From the NCBI RefSeq assembly GCF_005405905.1, contig NZ_BJHU01000059.1, positions 62,433 to 126,432 on the forward strand: 64,000 bases of DNA, read 5' to 3'. Shown piece after piece: positions 43,281-50,688 of this stretch (positions are counted from its first letter, which is position 1; every line of letters begins with the position of its first letter). The DNA comes from Acidovorax sp. NB1. GTDB lineage: Bacteria > Pseudomonadota > Gammaproteobacteria > Burkholderiales > Burkholderiaceae_C. The position numbers and the translations under genes were made by a program. The notes below the pieces were generated by a model. The model did not search any database. It worked only from the letters and a program-made list of their open reading frames with translations, and was not told the origin of the DNA.

Positions 43281-44110
43281 GCCGCCCCACGCCCCCCACC
43301 ACCCAGCCCGCATTCACATCCCCGCTGGCCACCGGCGGCAGCTGTACCCTGGTGGGCGCAGGCCCCGGGGACCCGGAGCTGCTGACGATCAAGGCCCTCA
43401 AGGCCATCCAGGCCGCCACCGTGTTGCTGGTGGACGACCTGGTGAGCGATGCCATCGTGGCCCACGCATCCCCCACAGCACGCATCGTCTATGTGGGCAA
43501 ACGCGGGGGCTGCAAAAGCACCCCCCAGGCCTTCATCGAGAAACTCATGCTCATGGCCGTGCGCGAGGGCGAGAACGTGGTGCGCCTCAAGGGAGGCGAT
43601 CCGTTCATCTTCGGGCGTGGCGGTGAGGAGGTGGAGCACCTGCGTGCCGCCGGCGTGCAGGTCAGCGTGATCAACGGCATCACGGCGGGCCTGGCCGGGC
43701 TCACTTCTCTGGGCGCCCCGCTCACACACCGCGAACATGCGCATGGCGTGGTCTTCATCACCGGCCATGCCAAACCGGGCGATGCGGGCACCGACTGGCA
43801 GGCCCTGGCCCGCACCGCCCGCGATGCCAAGCTCACCCTCGTGATCTACATGGGCGTGAGCGGCGCTGCCACCATCGAGCAGGAACTGCTCACCGGCCTG
43901 CCCGCCGACACCCCCGTGGCCGTGATCCAGCACGCCAGCCTGCCCCACCAGCGCCATGCTGTCACCACGCTGGGCAGCCTGCACGCCACCATCACGCGCG
44001 AGGGGCTCGCCAGCCCCTCGGTGATTGTGGTGGGCGATGTGGTGCGTGGCCTGGCATTGGCCGTGCATGACGCCAGCGTAGAGCCGTTGCAGGCCCTGCG
44101 CGCGGGCTGA
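43277..44110 (+). CDS. cobA: Uroporphyrinogen-III C-methyltransferase
   Basis: A 277-residue SAM-dependent enzyme that methylates uroporphyrinogen III at C2 and C7 to precorrin-2, the first step towards the siroheme needed by NirB. Motifs: GAGPGDPELLTIKALKAI near residue 21, RLKGGDPFIFGRGGEE near 97, VINGITAGLAG near 127. It is the single-domain form without CysG dehydrogenase/chelatase parts. Last gene of the nirB operon, as in Pseudomonas. Confidence 0.95.
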   Translation: MSRPTPPTTQPAFTSPLATGGSCTLVGAGPGDPELLTIKALKAIQAATVLLVDDLVSDAIVAHASPTARIVYVGKRGGCKSTPQAFIEKLMLMAVREGENVVRLKGGDPFIFGRGGEEVEHLRAAGVQVSVINGITAGLAGLTSLGAPLTHREHAHGVVFITGHAKPGDAGTDWQALARTARDAKLTLVIYMGVSGAATIEQELLTGLPADTPVAVIQHASLPHQRHAVTTLGSLHATITREGLASPSVIVVGDVVRGLALAVHDASVEPLQALRAG

Positions 44111-44310
44111 GCACACACCGCCATCCTCATCTTTCTATCGGCCCGCCTGCATTCTGCGCAGGACAGTACCGGGTTGCGCGCGCCATTGCTATGCAGAGTG
44201 CGCCGTTGCACACCCAGGCACCTTGCGCATGCATGTTTGCGCAGACATCGCGCCTTCCCACACAGAGCCACATTGGCAGCACTGCATTGGGTCATTCCAC
44301 CCGCACATCT

Positions 44311-44326
44311 TGGCCCGGGTATTGCT
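44311..44326 (+). promoter_or_regulatory. Sigma-54-like promoter before the small sensor gene
   Basis: TGGCCC-GGGTA-TTGCT keeps the critical GG and GC with the right spacing and differs from consensus only at the fifth base (A to C). The start would be near 44338, with the next gene's ATG at 44367. No ANTAR hairpin or terminator follows. Confidence 0.6.
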
Positions 44327-44366
44327 TGAAGACATGCATCTGAATGCAACCCGCACAAGGAACACC

Positions 44367-45071
44367 ATGGCAGCATTTCCACTCTCCGCACGCACTTCCA
44401 GCATGCCCACGCTGTCGTCTTCCACACAGACTCCCTCGCGCGACGCGGGCATGTCACTAGTCAACCTTGCGGCGCGCCAGCGCATGCTGTCTCAGCGCAT
44501 GGTGCTGCAAAGCGTGCTGGCCGCACGCGGCAGCGACCTGCACCTGAAGGCTGCACGCAGCTCGCTCACCCTGTTCACCGACAGCCAGGCGCGGCTGATG
44601 GACACGCCGCGCCACCTTGATGCCGCCAGCGCCGAGATCATCCGCAGGGCATACCACGGCCCCCAGGGCGTGGGTGCCACCATCGATGCGTTTGCGCAGC
44701 AGGTGAGCACAGCGCTGGACCTGGCCGAGCGCCAGAGCCCGCGCGTAGAAGACGCGCTGGCCCGCTTGGTGGAGTCCACCGACAGCGTGCTCGAAGCACT
44801 CAACACCGCCACCACCGCGTTTGACCAAGTGAACAAGGCCCAGTCCGAAACCCTGATGAAGGAACTCGCGGGCATCGTGGCCTCCATCCAGACCGTGGCG
44901 CGCGAGGCCAAGGTGGTCAGCTTCAACGCCCAGGTGATGGCCGCCCGCGCAGGCCAGCACGGCCGCGAGTTTGCGGTGGTGGCCAATGTGCTATCCGGCA
45001 TCACCAACGAGATCGATGGCCTGTCGCTGCAGGCGGTGTCGCTGGCCGGGCGCAGCCGCACAGGGGCCTGA
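44367..45071 (+). CDS. Soluble nitrate-box / truncated chemoreceptor-like protein
   Basis: A 234-residue protein with no signal peptide or membrane helix. Residues 30-45 carry the nitrate-type box NLAARQRMLSQRMVLQ, like those of PilJ/NarX and of the duplicated protein at 37960. A helical middle is followed by a short piece of an MCP signalling domain, EAKVVSFNAQVMAARAGQHG then REFAVVANVL (about 172-205), after which the protein ends. The normal long receptor hairpin is missing, so kinase control as in chemotaxis is doubtful. AAGGAA precedes ATG 44367; the open frame back to 44223 has no good start. A sigma-54-like promoter upstream ties it to nitrogen control. Confidence 0.8.
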   Translation: MAAFPLSARTSSMPTLSSSTQTPSRDAGMSLVNLAARQRMLSQRMVLQSVLAARGSDLHLKAARSSLTLFTDSQARLMDTPRHLDAASAEIIRRAYHGPQGVGATIDAFAQQVSTALDLAERQSPRVEDALARLVESTDSVLEALNTATTAFDQVNKAQSETLMKELAGIVASIQTVAREAKVVSFNAQVMAARAGQHGREFAVVANVLSGITNEIDGLSLQAVSLAGRSRTGA

Positions 45072-45257
45072 TGCCCCGGCCGCTAGGCGGCGCAAGGCCA
45101 GGCGGTTGCCCGCCTTTGACATGCGCTTACAAGCAGGGAGCAAACCACTGCAGTTTCCCGGCAAGCACCACCTATCATTCCTGAAAACATCGGCGTCCAC
45201 GAGACGCCCCCTTGGCCACAAACCTTGTGCGCGGCCTATTCAGGAAGAGAGGATTTC

Positions 45258-46697
45258 ATGAAGCTCCCCAACTTTTGCAAAAACTTGGCTCTCGCAGGTT
45301 GCCTAATCCTTGGCAGCAGCGCCGCCTGGAGCTACGACATCCAGGCGGGCAAAGTGGTCAACGATGCAGGGCAGCCTGTTCAGCTGCGCGGCGTGAACTG
45401 GTTTGGTTTTGAAACCAACACGCATGTGGTGCATGGCCTGTGGGCCCGCCACTGGAAGGACATGATCACGCAGATGCAGGCCCAGGGGTTCAACGCCGTG
45501 CGCCTGCCGTTCTGCCCCGCCACGCTGCACGGCTCGGCCCCGCCCAGCAGCATCGACTACGGCCGCAATACGGATCTGCAGGGCCTCTCAGCCATCCAGG
45601 TCATGGACAAGGTGGTCAACGAACTGAGCGCGCGCGGCATGTATGTGCTGCTCGACCACCACACCCCCGATTGCCAGACCATCAGCGAGCTTTGGTACAC
45701 CCCCAGCTACAGCGAGCAGCAATGGATCAGCGACCTGACCTTTGTGGCCCAGCGCTATGCATCGGTGCCCGGCGTCATCGGCATTGACATCAAGAACGAG
45801 CCCCATGGTGCGGCCACCTGGGGCACGGGCAACCACGCCACCGACTGGAACCGGGCGGCCGAGCGCGCCGCCGCCGCCGTGCTGCCACTGGCCCCCCACT
45901 GGCTGATTGCGGTGGAGGGTGTTGGCGAAAACCCCAGCTGCTCCAGCAACAGCGCCCATTTCTGGGGGGGCAACCTGGAGCCCCTGGCATGCACGCCCCT
46001 GAACATCCCAGCCAACCGGCTGCTGCTGGCCCCGCACACCTACGGGCCGGACGTGTATGTGCAGTCGTACTTCAACGCGTCCGACTTCCCTGGCAACATG
46101 CCCGCGATCTGGGACCAGCATTTCGGCCAGTTTGTGCAGGCGGGTCATGCCGTGGTGCTGGGTGAATTCGGCGGCAAATATGGCCGGGGCGACACACGCG
46201 ATGTGCTGTGGCAGAACACGCTGGTGGACTACCTCGTTGCCAAAGGCATGCGCAGCGGCTTCTACTGGTCGTGGAACCCGAACAGCGGCGACACCGGCGG
46301 CATCCTGGACGATGACTGGACCACCGTGCGCACGGACAAGGTGCAATTGCTGCAGCGCCTCTGGGGCGATGGCACCACGCCCACCCCAACACCTACTCCC
46401 ACACCTACCCCCACGCCGACTCCAACGCCCACCCCCACGCCGGTTGCCAATTTCTCCGTGATGCAGACGGTGAACAGCGACTGGGGCTCGGGCTACTGCC
46501 AGCAGGTCAAGGTCATCAACATGGGCAATGCCACCGGCAACTGGGCCATCAGCGTCCCGGTGAGTGGCACCATCAACAACCTGTGGAATGCCACCTGGTC
46601 CCAGGCTGGCAGCAATCTGAACGCATCGGGCGTAAGCTGGAACCAGACCCTGTCCCCTGGGGCTGCTGCAGAGTTCGGTTTCTGCGCCGCGCGCTGA
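45258..46697 (+). CDS. GH5 endoglucanase with CBM2 cellulose-binding module
   Basis: A 479-residue secreted cellulase. A Sec signal (residues 1-25, ending SSAAWS) is followed by a GH5 domain with acid/base Glu181 in DIKNEPHG and nucleophile Glu303 in VLGEFGG; HTYGPDVY lies between. A (Thr-Pro)n linker of about 24 residues (about 373-397) leads to a CBM2-type module with NFSVMQTVNSDWGSGYCQQV and a final Cys pair. AGAGAGGA precedes ATG 45258. Secretion through a type II system is likely. In plant-associated Acidovorax such enzymes act on plant cell walls. A terminator closes this single gene. Confidence 0.93.
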   Translation: MKLPNFCKNLALAGCLILGSSAAWSYDIQAGKVVNDAGQPVQLRGVNWFGFETNTHVVHGLWARHWKDMITQMQAQGFNAVRLPFCPATLHGSAPPSSIDYGRNTDLQGLSAIQVMDKVVNELSARGMYVLLDHHTPDCQTISELWYTPSYSEQQWISDLTFVAQRYASVPGVIGIDIKNEPHGAATWGTGNHATDWNRAAERAAAAVLPLAPHWLIAVEGVGENPSCSSNSAHFWGGNLEPLACTPLNIPANRLLLAPHTYGPDVYVQSYFNASDFPGNMPAIWDQHFGQFVQAGHAVVLGEFGGKYGRGDTRDVLWQNTLVDYLVAKGMRSGFYWSWNPNSGDTGGILDDDWTTVRTDKVQLLQRLWGDGTTPTPTPTPTPTPTPTPTPTPTPVANFSVMQTVNSDWGSGYCQQVKVINMGNATGNWAISVPVSGTINNLWNATWSQAGSNLNASGVSWNQTLSPGAAAEFGFCAAR

Positions 46698-46728
46698 GCG
46701 GCGCCCGCACGGATCAAACCCCACCCAA

Positions 46729-46756
46729 GGCCTCTGCCATGCAGAGGCCCTTTTTT
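46729..46756 (+). terminator. Terminator of the cellulase gene
   Basis: GGCCTCTG pairs with CAGAGGCC over CCATG, followed by CTTTTTT. Confidence 0.9.
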
Positions 46757-46773
46757 ATTGCCGGTTCTTTTCC

Positions 46774-47262
46774 TTATCCACCAGCGGTTTCACGCACCTG
46801 CCTGAAGCGCTCCGCCAGCTCCTTGCGCAAGGATTTGCGCAGCAGGGCCGCATCCCAGCGGCGGCGCTCGTCGGGGGTGGAAGGCGACAGCGGCGGCACC
46901 TGCACGGGCTTGCGCGACTCGTCCACAGCCACCATGGTGAAAAAGCAGCTGTTCACATGCCGCACCACCTGCGAACGGATCTCCTCGGCCACCACCTTGA
47001 TGCCGACTTCCATCGACGAACTGCCTGTGTAGTTCACGCTGGCCAGAAAAGTCACCAGCTCGCCCACATGGATGGGCTGCAAAAACATCACCTGGTCCAC
47101 ACTCAACGTCACCGTGTAGCAGCCCGAATAGCGGCTGGCGCATGAATACGCCACCTGGTCGAGCAGCTTGAGGATGGCGCCGCCGTGCACGTTGCCCGAA
47201 AAGTTGGCCATGTCGGGCGACATGAGCACGGTCATGCTCAGTTGGTGTGAAGGGATGTTCAT
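46774..47262 (-). CDS. Acyl-CoA thioesterase (hotdog fold)
   Basis: A 162-residue YciA/BFIT-type thioesterase that hydrolyses acyl-CoA. The hotdog signature NFSGNVHGGAILKLLDQVAY with catalytic Asp near residue 36 is intact, as are VDQVMFLQPIHVGE and YTGSSSMEVGI. Length fits the family. Convergent with the cellulase gene and divergent from the hydroxylase. The preferred chain length is unknown. Confidence 0.9.
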   Translation of the reverse strand: MNIPSHQLSMTVLMSPDMANFSGNVHGGAILKLLDQVAYSCASRYSGCYTVTLSVDQVMFLQPIHVGELVTFLASVNYTGSSSMEVGIKVVAEEIRSQVVRHVNSCFFTMVAVDESRKPVQVPPLSPSTPDERRRWDAALLRKSLRKELAERFRQVRETAGG

Positions 47263-47380
47263 GCAGCGATTTTAGAAAGCCGTGTGCGCTGCGTCGCGCG
47301 CAAATGGGCCCCCACGCACTGCGGGTGGCAGCTTCGCTACACTCGCGCAGCACCTGCTGACCGGGTGCGAGGAGGAACCG

Positions 47381-48514
47381 ATGATCGAACTAGAAAAACT
47401 CAACGAATTCACCGAAAGCCATGGCGCATTGCGCACCGGAAAGGGACTGGTGTCGGGCGTGATTGCGCTCACGCTGGCCATTCTGTGTTTTCTGGGCGTG
47501 CTGGCCTTTCACTTCCCCGAGTACCTGACCACGCCCCAGCTGCGCAAGAGCTATGACGTGACGGTGATCCGCACCATCATGCTGGTGGCCATGGCGATTG
47601 CGGGCGGCATCTCGCTGGTCAACATTGTGTTCAACCGCGCGCGCTGGCTGGCCACCTTTGCGTTTGCCATAGTGGCCATCACCGCGCTGCTGGGCGGCCA
47701 CAAGGTGGAGGTGAACCCGAACTTCCCCGACAACACGCCCTACATCGGTCTGGACTGGTTCATCCTGGACCTGCTGGGCAGCTCGCTGATCTTCATCTTC
47801 ATCGAGAAGCTGTTCGCGCTGCGCAAGGACCAGCCCATCTTCCGCGCCGAGTGGCAGACGGACTTTCACCACTTCATCGTCAACCACATGGTGGTGGGCT
47901 TTGTGCTGCTGGCCACCAACCTCATCGTGCACAAGTTCTTTGGCTGGGCGGCCAGCGACGGCATCCGGGGTTGGGTGCAGGGCCTGAACTTCTGGGTGGC
48001 GCTGTTCCTCATCGTGCTGGTGGCTGACCTCGTGCAGTACTGGACCCACCGCGCGTACCACGAGGTGCCCACGCTATGGCGCCTGCACGCGGTGCACCAC
48101 AGCGTCAAAAGCATGGACTGGATGGCGGGCTCGCGCCAGCACATCCTGGAGCTGCTCATCACCCGCACGCTGGTGCTGGCCCCTATCTACGTGCTGGGTT
48201 TCAGCAAGGAAGTGATCGATGCGTACATCGTCATCGTAGGCTTCCAGGCCGTGTTCAACCATGCCAATGTGAGTGTGCGCCTGGGGCCGCTGCGCTACGT
48301 GCTGGTCACGCCCAATTTCCACCACTGGCACCACAGCCAGGACCAGGAGGCGCTGGACAAGAACTACGCCGCCCACTTTGCGTTTCTGGACTACCTGTTT
48401 GGCACCGCCGTCAAAAGCACCAAGCTCTGGCCCGAACACTACGGCGTACTGGGTGACTATGTGCCCAACGGCTTTGTGAAGCAGTTCAAGTTTCCGTTCA
48501 CCTGGAAGGGCTGA
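47381..48514 (+). CDS. Sterol desaturase / fatty acid hydroxylase family membrane protein
   Basis: A 377-residue integral membrane di-iron enzyme. About five hydrophobic helices are followed by the histidine boxes HRAYHE (about 227), HAVHHS (about 240) and HHWHH (about 315), which hold the metal centre that hydroxylates lipids. GAGGAGG precedes ATG 47381 by seven bases. Its lipid substrate cannot be read from sequence. Confidence 0.9.
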   Translation: MIELEKLNEFTESHGALRTGKGLVSGVIALTLAILCFLGVLAFHFPEYLTTPQLRKSYDVTVIRTIMLVAMAIAGGISLVNIVFNRARWLATFAFAIVAITALLGGHKVEVNPNFPDNTPYIGLDWFILDLLGSSLIFIFIEKLFALRKDQPIFRAEWQTDFHHFIVNHMVVGFVLLATNLIVHKFFGWAASDGIRGWVQGLNFWVALFLIVLVADLVQYWTHRAYHEVPTLWRLHAVHHSVKSMDWMAGSRQHILELLITRTLVLAPIYVLGFSKEVIDAYIVIVGFQAVFNHANVSVRLGPLRYVLVTPNFHHWHHSQDQEALDKNYAAHFAFLDYLFGTAVKSTKLWPEHYGVLGDYVPNGFVKQFKFPFTWKG

Positions 48515-48556
48515 AAACGGCGACTGGCTCCCCGCACCCGCAGGCAACCCAGCGGC

Positions 48557-49039
48557 CTAGAGAGCGTTGAGCTCCTCTTCGAGCTGCCTCAGCTGCTCAC
48601 GCAACTCTTCACTGCGGACGTCACACGCGGCCTTGTCCTTGGCGGCGACCGCTGCACGGTCCTGAGGAAACTGGTTGCCCGACGGCAAAGTGCCGCGCCG
48701 CAGCGGGCCCGCCTGGGCCGTGGCCTCGGCAGGCTGGGCCGTGCATTCCTGCTGGTTGCGCACGAGGGCGGCACGCGCCTGGGGCACGCCCTGCGTCTGC
48801 AGGTACTGCTTGCGCTGCCACGATGCGCCGAATGCGCCCTCCTTCCCCGCAGAGGGCGCAGGCCGGATGGGCGTAGCCCCCTGGATGGCGGGCCGCACGT
48901 CGATCTTCTCGCCCTCGCCCACACAGGGCGCATCCTGAAACGACACCTTGCCATTGGCATCCGTGCATTTGTTGACTGCCCAGGCCGGGGCCACAAGGCC
49001 CAGCACCAGGAGGCAGGCGGCGTAACGGATCGGATTCAT
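48557..49039 (-). CDS. DUF4124-domain exported protein
   Basis: A 160-residue protein with a Sec signal (CLLVLGLVAPAWA) and then a DUF4124 segment, VNKCTDANGKVSFQDAPC. The rest is a low-complexity, charged region ending in a short coiled coil (EELREQLRQLEEELNAL). ATG 49039 is chosen; the huge open frame continuing to 50449 on this strand is the shadow of the LivK-like gene. No function is known. Confidence 0.82.
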   Translation of the reverse strand: MNPIRYAACLLVLGLVAPAWAVNKCTDANGKVSFQDAPCVGEGEKIDVRPAIQGATPIRPAPSAGKEGAFGASWQRKQYLQTQGVPQARAALVRNQQECTAQPAEATAQAGPLRRGTLPSGNQFPQDRAAVAAKDKAACDVRSEELREQLRQLEEELNAL

Positions 49040-49273
49040 AAAAGCAGTCCTCTTCAGGTCAATGGCACATGCTACCGCGCAGCACTGCGCGACTGCGGGC
49101 GCATGCGTCGGACCTGTCGTTACGTGCTGTATCCGGGCCAAAGCGAAAGGGCGCGCAGCTGTCCCACATTTGACGCCTTCCCGGTAAAAACCCGGTGAAT
49201 GCACCACCGGCAGCCCTCCTAACATCGCCGCACCCTGGGGCCACCGTGGCCCCGCACCCGGAGACGCCGTTTG

Positions 49274-50452
49274 ATGATGAAGCCCCCCTTTGCCTTGCAC
49301 ACCGACCAGCGCCCGCCCGTGGCGCTCCGCCGCCACCTTGTGCTGGCACTGGCCGGGGGCGCGGCCCTGGCCAGCCTGCCTGTCCATGCGCAGACCGCCC
49401 AGGGCAAAGGCGACATCCTGATTGGCCGCTCCACGGCCCTGTCGGGCGGTATGGCGCCCTTTCTGTCCCCCATCCACGAAGGGCAGGACGCGGCCATCGA
49501 AGATGCCAACGCCAAGGGCGGGATAGGCGGCCGCAAGATCCGGCTGGTGACGCTGGACGATGGCTTTGACCCGCGCCGCGCACTCGACAACGCCAAGCAG
49601 CTGAGCGAAAAGGACGGCGTGCTGGCGCTGTTTGGCGTGGCCGGTACCTCCCAGGTCATGACGCTGCTGCCTTACTTGGCGCAGGCCAAGCTGCCACTGA
49701 TCTCCGTGTACACGGGCAGCCCCGCCATCCGTGCGCAGCAGCACCCCTACCTGTTCACGACCCGCGCCAGCTATGCCGACGAGCTGGTGAAGATCGTGCG
49801 CAACCTCGTGGCAGTGCAAACCTCGCGCATCGCCGTGGCCTATGAGAACAACGACTTCGGCAAGCTGCTGCTGCCCCTGGTCGAAAAAACCATCGCGGCC
49901 GAGGGCGCGGCCCTGGCCGGGTCGCACGCACTGGCATCGTCGGGCGACGACGCCAACGACGCAGCCAAGGCACTGGCAATGCAGAAGCCCCAGGCCGTGC
50001 TGCTGGTGGCGGCAGGCCCGTCGGTGGTGGCCTATGTGCGGGCCAACCGCGCGCACTTGGGCGTGCCCATCTACACACTGTCGCTGGGCGCAGGCACCGC
50101 CGTGCTCAAGGCGCTGGGCGACGATGCGCGCGGCCTGGCCGTGGCGCGCACGGGCCCCTCGCCCACCAAGCCCACCATTGCGCTCACGCGCGACTTCCAG
50201 GCATCCATGAAGCGCCACGACAAGCCCGTGGACTACGACCGCTACACCGGCTACATGGACGCGCGCGTGCTCATCGAAGGCCTGCGTGCAGCGGGCTCCG
50301 GCGTCACGCGCGCCAGCCTCGCCCAGGCCATGGAAAACCTGGGCAATCTGGACCTGGGCGGCTTTGGCTACCAGTTCAGTGCGCAAAACCACCATGGCTC
50401 CAACTATGTGGACATCGCGGTGGTGGGATCTGGCGGGGTATACCGGCAATAG
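49274..50452 (+). CDS. LivK-type ABC substrate-binding protein
   Basis: A 392-residue periplasmic binding protein of the HAAT family. A signal peptide (LVLALAGGAALASLPVHAQ) ends near 41; the mature part starts DILIGRSTALSGGMAPF. ATG 49274 or 49277 may be used; a TTG precedes them. No transporter genes adjoin it. It belongs to the large set of orphan binding proteins common in Comamonadaceae; the ligand is unknown. Confidence 0.87.
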   Translation: MMKPPFALHTDQRPPVALRRHLVLALAGGAALASLPVHAQTAQGKGDILIGRSTALSGGMAPFLSPIHEGQDAAIEDANAKGGIGGRKIRLVTLDDGFDPRRALDNAKQLSEKDGVLALFGVAGTSQVMTLLPYLAQAKLPLISVYTGSPAIRAQQHPYLFTTRASYADELVKIVRNLVAVQTSRIAVAYENNDFGKLLLPLVEKTIAAEGAALAGSHALASSGDDANDAAKALAMQKPQAVLLVAAGPSVVAYVRANRAHLGVPIYTLSLGAGTAVLKALGDDARGLAVARTGPSPTKPTIALTRDFQASMKRHDKPVDYDRYTGYMDARVLIEGLRAAGSGVTRASLAQAMENLGNLDLGGFGYQFSAQNHHGSNYVDIAVVGSGGVYRQ

Positions 50453-50568
50453 GGACCAGCTCCCGCACGGGCGGCCTGGTGCTGCGCCCCTCCCCCATGC
50501 CCAGCCACGCGCCGGGCACGTTGCGCCATTGCGACAAAACAGCTGGGATTGAGCGGCCTAGAAAAATT

Positions 50569-50587
50569 GCAATCAACAATCATTCCC
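50569..50587. promoter_or_regulatory. Candidate Fur box before the TonB receptor
   Basis: GCAATCAACAATCATTCCC matches the 19-base Fur consensus at 11 positions, including the AATCATT core. It lies about 100 bases upstream of the receptor start in an AT-rich stretch. Support is moderate. Confidence 0.45.
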
Positions 50588-50688
50588 ATTCGCGTTTACA
50601 ATTTTTACGAATATTTCCAGCCAGCCGTGCTCTCGTAGAAAAGCGCTGCAAGCCAGCCCGTCATCGCTTTTCTCTCTGGAGCCCGTCC

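Noticed and set aside
45190-45215. GGCGTC-CACGA-GACGCC hairpin before the cellulase as another ANTAR-type leader
   Set aside because: No hexaloop with A1/G4, no T-run and no sigma-54 site, so it does not match the nitrate cassettes.
46262-46450. Val-Gly repeat protein on the minus strand in the cellulase linker
   Set aside because: It is only the complement of the Thr-Pro codon run.
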